Shown one piece after another: positions 31,611 through 41,012 of a DNA stretch of 64,000 nucleotides (positions within the stretch are counted from its first letter, which is position 1; every line of letters starts with the position of its first letter). Made by a program: the position numbers and the translations under genes. The notes below the pieces were generated by a model. That model was not told the origin of the DNA. It ran no database searches and worked only from the letters and a program-made list of their open reading frames with translations. The DNA comes from Peribolospora baueri (Eukaryota; Basidiomycota; Peribolosporomycetes; Peribolosporales; Peribolosporaceae). The stretch spans positions 367,016 through 431,015 of the forward strand of contig JAMDHS010000007.1 of NCBI GenBank assembly GCA_029717555.1, read 5' to 3'.

Positions 31611-34235
31611 TTAAGCGTCGGCCAAGATAGCTCCCTTGATGATGTCGGCGGCCTTCTCGGCGATACCAAAGACCATCGACTGGGTGTGCTGAGAGACGTG
31701 GAGGGGCGCGATGGAGGCGTCGGCGACGCGGAGGTTGGTGGTGCCGTACACCTTGAGGTCAGTGTCGACGACGCCGCCCTTGTTCTGAGGGAGCAGGCTG
31801 GCCGTGCCGATCGGGTGGTACTCGGTGACGAGGCTCTCCTGCGTCCACGCGAGCCAGTCCGCGTCCGAGGTCGTGTTCGAGCCTGGCAGGGTCTCAGCGA
31901 CGACGAGGTTGCTCATCGGGCTAGCCTGGGAGATGTTGCGCAAGTACTTGGTTCCAGCGGCGGAAACGGACGAGTCAAAGTCGTTCTGGAGGTACTTGGG
32001 GTCGATCGCAGGCGCCTTGGTCGGGTCGCTCGAAGCGATGTGGATCGAACCGCGCTCGAGGTGGTGCTGGTAGGCGGCGAGGAAGGTGACGTAATTCTTG
32101 CCGGCCTCGGGCGCGCCCACACCGGCAAAGTAGCCGCTGACGCCGATGAGCTCCATCTGGCCGATGTTGCTGTCCTGGAGGAACTTGAGCTGTATCGCCT
32201 GACCGTCCTTGTAGGTGCTGTTGCTCGCCGCGACGAACGCCTGGGCCTTGGAGATGTAAGCCTGGGCCGTCGCGTTGCCAACAAGCTGCTGAAGGGTGAG
32301 GTAGGTGATCGTCGGTACGGCCTCATCGTACAAGCTCGGACCGCTGCTGTTCTTCCAGATGGCCAACTGCTGGGCGGCAAAGTTGGGGTCGTTGCGGAGC
32401 GAGTCGAGGGTAACGGTGCCATTCTTGAGCTCGTAAACGTTGGCAGAGTAAGTGTGGTCCTGGAGGTTCTCGCCGACGCCGGGCAGGTCGATCTTGGCGG
32501 CGATGTTGTACTGGGCCAAGAGCGACTTGTTGCCAATGCCGGAGAGCTCGAGAAGCTGGGGAGTGTTGACGCTACCGGCAGAAAGGATGACCTCCTTTTT
32601 GGCCTTGACAGTGTAGTTGTGCCCGCCGGCGATGATGTCAACGCCGGTGGCAGTGTACGTGCCGTTGACGGCCGGTGTGAGTTCGACCTTGGTGGCGAAA
32701 GCTTGGGTGAGGACGTGCAAGTTGGGCCGAGCGGAGTTGGGCTCGTAGTAAGCCGGAGGGGAGCTGTTTACAAACAGGGACCACCGAGGGCGATAATCTA
32801 TCAGTCACTTGTCGTACCGTCCAAAGAGAGCGTGACTGCTTCGTCCTCACTAGCTACGCGACTCGTTAGAGCGGCGGATGTCGCTGGGGCTCACGTTGGC
32901 GCCGATGTTGTTGCCGCTGAGAGGCTGACGAGATCGAGCGCCGAACGAGAAAAGCAAGAGGTCAATTTCGCCGCCTCGGGGCACGGCTTAGGAAAAAAAA
33001 AAAAAAAAAAAGAGAAGAAGTTTGGAGGCGCGACGCTCACGTCGTTGTTGGCAGCGATTCCGAGGCTCTTCCACGTCGGGAGCCACGCCTTCTCGATGGG
33101 GCCCACGTAGTCCGGGAAGCTGAGCTGGACGGGACCGCTGTTGCCCATGTACTGCGGGTTGGGGTTCACGCCGACGACGTTGGTAAACTCGGGAACGGCG
33201 GTGTAGTTCTCGGCCTTCTTCATGTAAGTGTAGAGCGAGTTCCAGTTCCAACCAGGGTTGCCGAGGGCCTCCCAGGCGTCGTACTCGTCCTTGGACGCGC
33301 GGTCCCAGACGAGGAAGTTGAGCGCAGAGGAGCCGCCAAGGACGTGGCCTCGAGGCCAGCCCATGGGCTTGCTCTGAACGCCGGACTGAGGCACGGTCGT
33401 GTACTGCCGAAGGGCAGGCGGTGAAAAGGAGAGCGTCGGATGAGCTGGATCGTCCTGCCTCGTGTATCATACGAAAGGCAGATGCGAGATAAAACGAGGA
33501 CCCACGTTCCAGTCATAGATCGTGTTCAGGTCAGCGCCGAACATTCCCGGCACGTTGATCATCTCCACTCCATAGCCGCTGTGAAGGAGAGAGGCATGAG
33601 AGACGGGGGAGGAAGAAGGGCAAAAAAAAGAGGCGAAGCGAGCGCGTACGTCAACGTCAGCATCGATCGATCCATCCTAACCCTCGCGACCGCCTTGCCA
33701 TCCACCGTCCCCGTGCGGAAACCGCGTCGCCTCATTCATGCGCAGGACGCCTAGAAGCACGACGCGCGCTTTCTATGCGGAAGCTGTTGCCCGTAGGAAG
33801 ACAAGCCTCGCTTGTCGACACAAACGACAATGTCGACGCGCCATGCATGTTGGACATGCGTGGTGTGGGGATCCATGCCTCGCCATGCCAAGCGTCTGAC
33901 GAGGCAAAGACGAAAGGAAGGACTCACTCAGGACCAGCCTCGATCAAACCGACAGACTTGGTGGGGTCCTCGCTGAGACGGACGGCGAGGGCGACGCCAG
34001 CGGTTCCACCGCCTACGACGACGTAGTCGTAGCTGGAGGCGGCAAAGGTGGAAGCATCGGTGGTGGTGCGGCGGTGCTTCAGTTGACCGGCGCGGTCCCA
34101 GAAGCCGTTCAGGCCGACGGTGGTCTCGGTCGCTCTGGGGACGGCGGGCTCGGTCGCGCTGGACACGGAGGCCGCGACGGACACGAGAGAGAGAAGGGGG
34201 AGGGCGAGGAGGGCGGTGAGGAAGGGGGACGGCAT
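31611..34235 (-). CDS. Secreted GMC-family FAD oxidoreductase
   Basis: GMC enzymes oxidise alcohols or sugars with FAD; secreted fungal members (aryl-alcohol oxidase, glucose oxidase, dehydrogenases) act outside the cell on lignocellulose-derived substrates. ATG 34233-34235 opens a signal peptide (PSPFLTALLALPLLSLVSVA). The dinucleotide-binding motif is YVVVGGGTAGVALAVRLSE, followed by VGLIEAGPE. GMC signature 1 is RGHVLGGSSALNFLVW; signature 2 is SAGSVNTPQLLELSGIG. The active-site pair appears as EYHPIGTASLLPQ and VSQHTQSMVFGIAEKAADII, that is His plus His. Many NXS/T sequons suggest glycosylation. Several introns are present, one with an 18-nt A run near 32994-33011 on the plus strand. Stop TAA 31611-31613. 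About 620 aa. Substrate unknown; the two-histidine centre does not discriminate oxidase from dehydrogenase. Confidence 0.92.
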
Positions 34236-34362
34236 GGCGGACGAGTCGCGACCGGTCAGGTAAGGGGCTTGGGAAGGAAAGGGAGGGTAGGCGGGGAGTG
34301 GGAGAGTGGAAGAAATGAAAAGGAAGGTTGAGAGAGAAAGGGGCGTGGGCGACGCTGTGGGG

Positions 34363-34372
34363 CTTTTAAAAG
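34363..34372. promoter_or_regulatory. TATA-like palindrome upstream of GMC gene
   Basis: CTTTTAAAAG, a perfect 10-nt palindrome, lies about 130 nt upstream of the GMC oxidoreductase start codon on the minus strand, a plausible distance for a TATA element. A weak inference from position and composition. Confidence 0.35.
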
Positions 34373-35613
34373 AGTGGCTGGGTCGGCGGCGAGCAGAGGG
34401 ACGGGAGGAAATAAGGTAGACGGACGTGGAATAGAATGTGTGTGTGTGTGTGTACCTAGACCAAGGGGAGAAGTGGGAAGGAGGCAGAAAGGAAGTTAAC
34501 CATCGGCGGCGGCGCTCTCACATATGTCCCCTCCGGCTTGGACGACCTCCGTAGAATACGTAAGCGCGACGATTCATATATGGAGCCACGTTTCCGTGCG
34601 ACGGGGCACCTTAGCGGCCTGTCAGACAAGATAGATTGACCGCATGCAGAGTTTCGATTCGTGTTTGTGTTCGGGATGGAGGAGACGGGATATGCCGGAG
34701 AGGGAGCGGAGCGGACAGGACATGGTGAGGAAAGCCTAGATTCACGTCCTTGCTTAGACCAGGAGAAGAGCGGGGACCGGAACGCGGCCGGCCGAACGAG
34801 GCGTGCGGCGGGCAGCAGAGTGAGTGGGAGATAGCGAAAGGGGGTTGTCCAGACCTAGGCGACTGTCACCGGGTCGGTAGCAGGAGCATGTTGATGCATG
34901 GAAGGGCATGGCGAAGCGAACGAAGTCAGCAACCGCGCTCTGCTCGCTCGTTCGTTCGTTCGTCGGTTAGGAGGTCGCTCGAGGTGGGGGCTGTCCCGCA
35001 GACGCAGAGGATGACAGGGAAGGGAAGAGTAAGCAAGGAATAGCAGGGCATGTAGGTGCCAAGCGACGGGCGGGCGTGGACGGACGGCGAGCGAAGCGAA
35101 GGAGACGGACGAGTGGACGGCCTGACATGGCCTGGTGGACGGGCTGTCGAAAACAGATGCACGGACAGCAGGCGGGCGCAATGCGACGGCAGGAACAGAT
35201 GTGGTGAAGGCGGTCAGGCACATAAGGGTGAGAAAAGAAGCAGGAATCAGCTCGGGGCTCGGATGGATTTTCGCTGGTTCTGGGACGACGAGCGGAGTGA
35301 TCGAGGGCGGAAGAGGAAGAGGAATGGAAACGCCGCCTGGCGAAATGAAGAGAGGACACGGGTGCTGGTGAGCTGGCGCTGGCACTCGCCGTTCGTTCGT
35401 CGGTTCCTTCGTACGCCCTGCTTTCTGCAGACGGGCGTGGTTGGTGGAAGAAAGAAGGGAAAGGAAAGGAAAAGGAAAAAAAAGGAGGGCGTGAGCGGCT
35501 GATCTCTGCCGCAGTCTGGCTTGTGCGACGGAAGGAGTTGCGGGCGCGGGGCGGAGGCGCAGGCGCATGACGAGCACAGCGACTTGGACATCGCTCGTCT
35601 TGTCTGTCCCAGT

Positions 35614-35641
35614 CGATGCGATGCGATGCGATGCGATGCGG
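35614..35641. repeat. (GATGC)n pentanucleotide microsatellite
   Basis: Five tandem GATGC units in the gene-poor region between the GMC and THI5 genes. No coding context. Confidence 0.85.
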
Positions 35642-36729
35642 GCTAAGGGAACCGCTGTATCTAAACATGTAGACGGCCGACTATCTTCCTAGTAGTTCTG
35701 CCTATCCCACGCGGGCGTTCGTTCGATCGTCCGACGGTGGGAGGGGCAGATGGGATGGGAGAGCAGACGGCGCGAGGGGAAGAAGGGATAATCAGATTAA
35801 AAAAGGGACCCGTCGCGTGCACAGACAGACAGACAGCGCTTCGTTCGCCTCCCCTCCATCCCTCGTCCCTCTCTCCAAAGGGAAGACAACGACGGACGGG
35901 GCGACGGCCGAGGTGCCGATGGGAACTTGGCGCTGCTCTCTCCTCCTTCTGATTCCTCGGCCACTCCTTTCCAGTCCCACCGGCCCTGCCCGAACCGGTC
36001 GGCTCGCGGGTGACGGAGCGCACAGGGCAGGCAGGTGGGCGGGTGGGTTGGGCGGGGGCGATGTTAACTGACTATTTACTTGTATGTATTCCGTGGACAC
36101 GATCGACTTGGGGCTAAGCGAAACCCATCTGGTGCCGGGACGGAAGAAAGAAGGCAAGGAAGCGGAGGTAGACAGAGACATATTTATAGGGAAAAAAAGA
36201 AAAAGGGGGGCTCGCTTTTGCTTCCTCCGGGTCCAGAGCCTGTTGCCCCCTTTCCAGTCCACACGCACACGGCCCACGCCGGGTTAACCATGACAGAATG
36301 ACAGACAGCTCATCCATCATTCTCGCGAGAGCGCCGCAAGACGTCAAACTGCCATCCCGGCCGTCGTCGCCCAGTCAGTCCAGCTGGCGGGGCGTAAACA
36401 CCATGCACCGCAGGGCTCGCTCGAGCTAGCTGGCGCAAGTGCGTGCAATTCGTCCGAACTTGCCATGTACGTATGTACTTCACCGACTAGACCCGCATGC
36501 CCTGCACATAACGGCTTTGAGGCAAGGTGCGACGACGATGACGGCGACGGCGATGGCCTCCACGGCAGTGCGTCCCCGTCCCCGCCGGGGCAAGGGCCTA
36601 CGTGGCTACAAAAAACGCCACAACAGCCCCTTGCGGTTCTTCCGTTCACCCAAACCCCGTCCGTGACTCTCCTTCCCCTGTCAACTCTCGCCAATCCACG
36701 TCCCGCTCGCAGCCTCCCTCGCCATCTGC

Positions 36730-36757
36730 TGTTGTTGTTGTTGTTGTTGTTGTTGTT
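36730..36757. repeat. (TTG)n trinucleotide repeat
   Basis: About nine TTG units. The minus-strand frame through it reads poly-glutamine but has no other coding support, so I treat it as a microsatellite. Confidence 0.8.
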
Positions 36758-37205
36758 TACCAAGAGGCGGCAATCGACGCGTCGTACGCTGACTTTGCTT
36801 CCTCCCTCCACCTGGGCACGTCCCACGTCGCGGTGGTGGTGGGTAGTCGACGACCACCGACCGACCGACCAACCGGCGCGCATCCTGTCTGCTGGCTGAA
36901 CCAAGGCGAACGAAACGGCCTCTCATCATTCACAAGGCTTGGTCCCTCCTTCACATTTCATTCAAAAACTTCAATTTAGGACTTTGGGGAAATTCGTTCT
37001 TCGTTCGTACGTACGTACGTCGTTCGGTGGAGGAGAGGAGACAAGTTCGCGACGTCTTTGTTCGCGCGATAAGAGGCCAAGGGGGTAGGAGAAATTAGAT
37101 GGGCAGCAGCTAGAGAAGAAAACTGTTGTTGTGCTCGTTAAATCGAGACTGCTACGCTACGTAAGCGAAGCAAGGGGGGCCAAAACCGAGCCGCCTCGTT
37201 CTCGC

Positions 37206-39570
37206 TCAGTTGGCCTTGACGGCGGCAGCGAGAGGCACCTCCTTGGCAGGGCCGTCGGCGCGGTAGAGGCGGTGGTCGGCGGCGCTGGTGAGAACGCCGC
37301 CGAGGCGACGGACGTCGTCCTGGATGCGCGCAATCTTCTTCTGGTTCTCCGTCGCATCAAAGGTCGTCGTCGACGCGGCGGCCTGCTGCTGCTGCTCCTC
37401 TGTCTTACCGCCGCCGGACGACGGCAGACGGCAGGCGTTGCCGAGCTCGAGCGAGGCGGGCTCGAGAGGCCACTCGAGGTACTCGTTGGTCATGTTCGGC
37501 GTAAAGTCGGCCTGCACGACGCCGAGGCGCTTGCAATATCCGGTCACCTTGTTCCAGTCCTGCCCGTCCGTCCGTCCGTCGATCGAGACGAGAAGAAGGG
37601 AAGCGGAAGCGAAGCGAAGCGTTCGTTAAGCGCGAATCTGCAAGCCGGTTCCATATGCACGCCGCGACTTACCCTGGCGACGTTGGCAAGGTCCTTGCTC
37701 ATGTACGCAAAGCTGCGCTCGAAAATTTTGTCCTGCACGGCCGAGCGCATGGTCGACTTGACCGACTTGTACTCCTGCCAAGCCTCGGCGGGGTGAGCGA
37801 GGAGGTAGTCGGACGCCTTCTTGACGGCGCGCATGAACGCGCTCGTCTCCTTCGGGTGGCTCTTGAGGAAGCTCTCGTTGGCGATGTAGACTTTGGTGGA
37901 CGGTCGGAGAGGAGCGGGAGCAAAGTCAGCGCCGGCTTCGACGCTCTGCTCTTCCCTGACGTCAGTCGCATCGCACTCACGGATCGAGCAGAAGCAGCAG
38001 CATCCGAGCTCGGCCAGCTCGTCGATGCGGAGCATCTTGACGTCCTCGGCGGGGCGTCCCTGACTCTTGCACCACTGCAACGCACACGGAGCGAAAGAAG
38101 TGTCGGTGTACATCCTCCATTATCGAAAATGGCACGACTCGGAATGAAGAGGAGCGTCTCCCTCCACTCACCTCCTCCAACTCGACCTGCTGCACGTTCT
38201 CAAGACCGATCCCGCAGTCGATGGTACCTTCGATGATGGCCTTGGAGACGTTCATGCCGACTCGCACGGCCGTGTAGTCCGAGGGCGTCATCCCGTAGTA
38301 ACGGGTGAGCTCGTCGATCTAGCACCATAACGTGAACGCGACAGGCACAGGCGCCACCCAGCAGATACGCTTGGTGAGCTCGGCAGGTGAGAAAGGAAGC
38401 CGAAGCGAGAGCCGACGTCGACGACCACGGCAGCCCGCTTCGGCTCACCTGGATCTTTCCAAACTCTCCCACATAGCCAATGCGCTTGCCCTTCAGGCTC
38501 CTGAAGTCGGTCGTGATGCCCGACCCCTCAAGGTAAACGACGCCAGTGAAGGGCTGAAAGGGATCAGACCGAACGAAAGCGAGGAAGGAGCGAAACGAAG
38601 GACGAACACTCGAGGTCAGGCTCGGTCGCCGACCGTGGTGGTCACGGAGCAGCGGAGCGACGGAAAGAAAGGGGTACAGGAGAAAAGACAAAAAGGAGAA
38701 AAAAAAGGCCCAGGCAAGTCTTCCTCTCGACGCATGCATTAACATGATTCCGATTTTGACGGTATGGATCTCAGCCTGGCCGCTGCACTCCTTTCCTTCC
38801 TCGCCGCCCTTTGTCCTCATCGGACGGGGCGGCGGAGGGAGGGAAAGGGAACGCTGGCTAGGCACCCGCGGAAAACACGCCCGAGCTTTTTTCTCCGACA
38901 GAGAATGTAGCGATGGGTGTGGGACTGGCTGGGCGAAACGACGAACCTTTGCTTCTCCTTCTCCACGTAGCACGAAAAACCACGTGGGACGGAAGACGAT
39001 AAAAAAAGGCAGATGAAATGGGATGGACGCGACGCCATGAAGGACAGCGGCCGGGTGTTCATGAGGGTCGCTCTTCATCATCTTCGAAACAAACCTCGTC
39101 CATGAGGGTACCGATCGACTTGATGGGGAAGCCGCGAGCCTTGCCAGCGATGGTGTGGATCATGGCCTTGAGGCCCATGTCGACCTTTCCGCTGCCAATG
39201 ATCTAAATTGTCGGCAGAGAGTGTGTGAGCCGCGATGACTCTTTCCCTTTACTGACGCGGGTCGACAACGTCAAGCGCGAACGTGTGGTGGAAAAGCTCG
39301 CCCACCTCAGTGACATCAGAGGGGTCGTTAGGCTCTGCAAGGAGACGCGACGCCATGGAAAAGGAGAGAAAGGAAGAGGAGTCAGTCGACGAACGAACGC
39401 GAATGAGGGCGGCGAGGACGGGAGAGGATGAAGAACTTGTGGTACGCACCGAGGATGGCGACCTTGATGCCCTCCTCGGCGAAGTAGCCCTTGCTCTGAG
39501 CGAGGAAGACGGGGGCGTGGTAGGGGGTGGCGACCCAGTTGGTGAGGAAGGTGATCTTGTCCGTCGACAT
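37206..39570 (-). CDS. THI5: HMP-P synthase (THI5/NMT1), thiamine pyrimidine branch
   Basis: Fungal THI5 makes the thiamine pyrimidine HMP-P from its own active-site histidine and bound pyridoxal phosphate, a single-turnover reaction in the cytosol. Eight exons: 39450-39570, 39306-39334, 39095-39202, 38449-38553, 38172-38318, 37981-38074, 37673-37890, 37206-37559; they total 1,176 nt (391 aa), without frameshift. The protein opens [20 protein letters not shown], continues [33 protein letters not shown] (with the donor histidine), [45 protein letters not shown], the iron-site cysteines LGCCCFCS, and [14 protein letters not shown]. The C-terminus has a short glutamine/alanine insertion ([11 protein letters not shown]). 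Length is slightly above the usual 340 aa. Intron 3 (541 nt) carries a TPP riboswitch, so the gene is probably controlled by thiamine. A TATA-like CCGTATTTAA lies near 39711-39720. Confidence 0.96.
38718..38876 (-). promoter_or_regulatory. TPP riboswitch aptamer inside THI5 intron 3
   Basis: Read on the minus strand. P1: GUUUUCC (38870-38876) pairs over 7 bp, one of them G-U, with GGAAGAC (38718-38724). P2 5' strand and P3 entry: GGGUGCC (38861-38867). P3: CCUAGCC pairs with GGCCAGG with one mismatch, and continues into a long arm where TTTCC/GGAAA and GCCGCCC/GGGCGGC pair perfectly. J3-2, the pyrimidine sensor: CUGAGA (38769-38774) followed by AUACC, which closes P2. Pyrophosphate sensor: CAUG stem strands around UUAAUG, then CG (38731-38746), matching the bacterial UAAUGCC(A/C)GCG block in layout. 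Total about 159 nt. It lies wholly in the intron between exon 3 (...IGTLMDE) and exon 4 (PFTGVV...). Fungal TPP riboswitches are known to work by altering splicing. The match in order, spacing and pairing makes the call strong; its effect here is inference. Confidence 0.9.
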
Positions 39571-41012
39571 TTCGGGAGCGGGGGAGATGGGAGGTGCGTA
39601 AGATGAGAGCCTGGGTAGGTTGGGATCGAGTTAAGATGCTAGGTTGGGATAGCAAGGCGAGGTGGAGAAAGAGGGGAAAAAGGGAAACGGCGAAGTGGTG
39701 TACGGCGGCGTTAAATACGGTCTCGGCTCGGCTCGCTTCGTCTCGTTCTCGTCGGGGTCGAACGGAAAGGAATACAGGACGGCTGGGGGAGAACGGAGGG
39801 TCGGAGTGCGGAAGCGGAAAGGGGGGAGGAAGAGTGAATCGATGAGATGATCTAATCTATCCTTCGTTCCCGCGATCGGTGATCGTGCGAGGGTAGGGGG
39901 TGCGGGGCGGCCGACGGACGACGACGTCAGTCATGTTAGTCAACCCCCGCTCGTCCGTCTGTCAGTCGCCCGGCGTCGCACCGTCGCCCTTCTCGCAAAA
40001 GACCGGCGACGACGCTCGTATGATGTAGCTCGGCACGAGCGCGCGCAAAAGACGAACGTCATGTCAGCCAGGGTTTTTTGGGGGCCACGACGCGTTCACT
40101 CGCGTCGCGGATGTGCGCATGAAGCCCGGACGAGCTGAGCCTCTGCTCCATCTCCAAGCTCAGCGCTGCTCCATATCGACAGCGAGGAGACAGACAGATA
40201 GATAGATGATCAGATCGGCGGGCGGGCGAGCGGGGATAAAATCGGGAACCTGCCGAACGGGGCAAAAGGACTTCCGAACGAACGAACGAATGGGATTACG
40301 ACCCGAGTCCCGAGTCCCGTCCACGTTCTCTTCGCAGTGCAGACGCCGCTCGCTTCAGGACCACGACATGAAGTGACGTCCTAGTTCCGATCCCCTTCGA
40401 CGCCTCATCTCCATCCTGCCTTCCTCTTTCGCCGGTCTCTCTTTCTTGCGCACCGACACCGACCCGACCCGGTCGCGCGTTCTAACCATTCCAATCAATC
40501 GTTTTACGTATACATCCGGGAAAGCGGGGCGGGGCGGGCGGGCGACGATGGGGAAGCGAGGGGCGGAGCAAGACCCGTGTGGAGTGAGGAAAGTAGCGAG
40601 GGTTTAAGGAAAGGGGGGAGGGGAAGGGAAGGGTGAATGATAGATATGCTCTAATATATAGATAGGTAGGATTCGAGAGGTAGGTAGATGAGGGAACGGA
40701 GAAAAGGAGAAGGAAAGGGGAAGACGAAGACGAAGAGGATATCTAGTCCATGGAGGAAGGAAGGAGGGAAGGAAGGAAGGAATGGCATGGAAATCGGGAC
40801 ATGCTAGGAGGCGATTAAAAACTTGAGCGACGTACCAAAACGGAGAACTGACTGAACAAAGAGGAAAAGAGATGCCAAAAAGTGCACTGCAGCTTGTAGC
40901 ACGGTGGTCGCGGTGACAATTTTTTTTCCCCCTCGAGACGCCGTCGACGGACGATGGCGTGACCACCGCCTCTGGCGACTGATCGACGAGAGAGAAGGAG
41001 ACGAAAGGACGC
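39571..41012. other. Intergenic, THI5 promoter and OCH1-like 3' flank
   Basis: About 1.4 kb. A TATA-like CCGTATTTAA (minus strand, about 39711-39720) sits some 140 nt before the THI5 ATG. Short GAAG/GGAA repeats occur at about 40600-40800. No second TPP aptamer and no other gene is visible. Confidence 0.45.

Larger units (their letters stand above)
34236..37205. other. 3-kb gene-poor region between GMC oxidase and THI5
   Basis: This holds the GMC oxidoreductase promoter, including a TATA-like palindrome (34363-34372), and the THI5 3' flank. Repeats: GT repeat (about 34437-34452), (GATGC)n (35614-35641), (TTG)n (36730-36757) and CGTA repeats (about 37007-37020). The frames are arginine/proline/serine-rich with no domain. 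No gene or tRNA recognised. Confidence 0.5.

Noticed and set aside
31686-33110. 474-codon open frame on the plus strand
   Set aside because: It is the antisense shadow of the GMC oxidoreductase exons; the minus strand has clear GMC motifs, while this frame has no domain.
36681-36929. Minus-strand frame with a poly-glutamine run
   Set aside because: The run is produced by the (TTG)n repeat; no other coding support.
36439-36979. Overlapping plus-strand frames of 75-140 codons before THI5
   Set aside because: Arg/Pro/Ser-rich, mutually overlapping, no domain or consistent splicing.
40131-40200. CTGAG-containing stretch upstream of THI5 considered as a second TPP aptamer
   Set aside because: No TAATG-type sensor loop, P1 or GGGUGC partner found near it.
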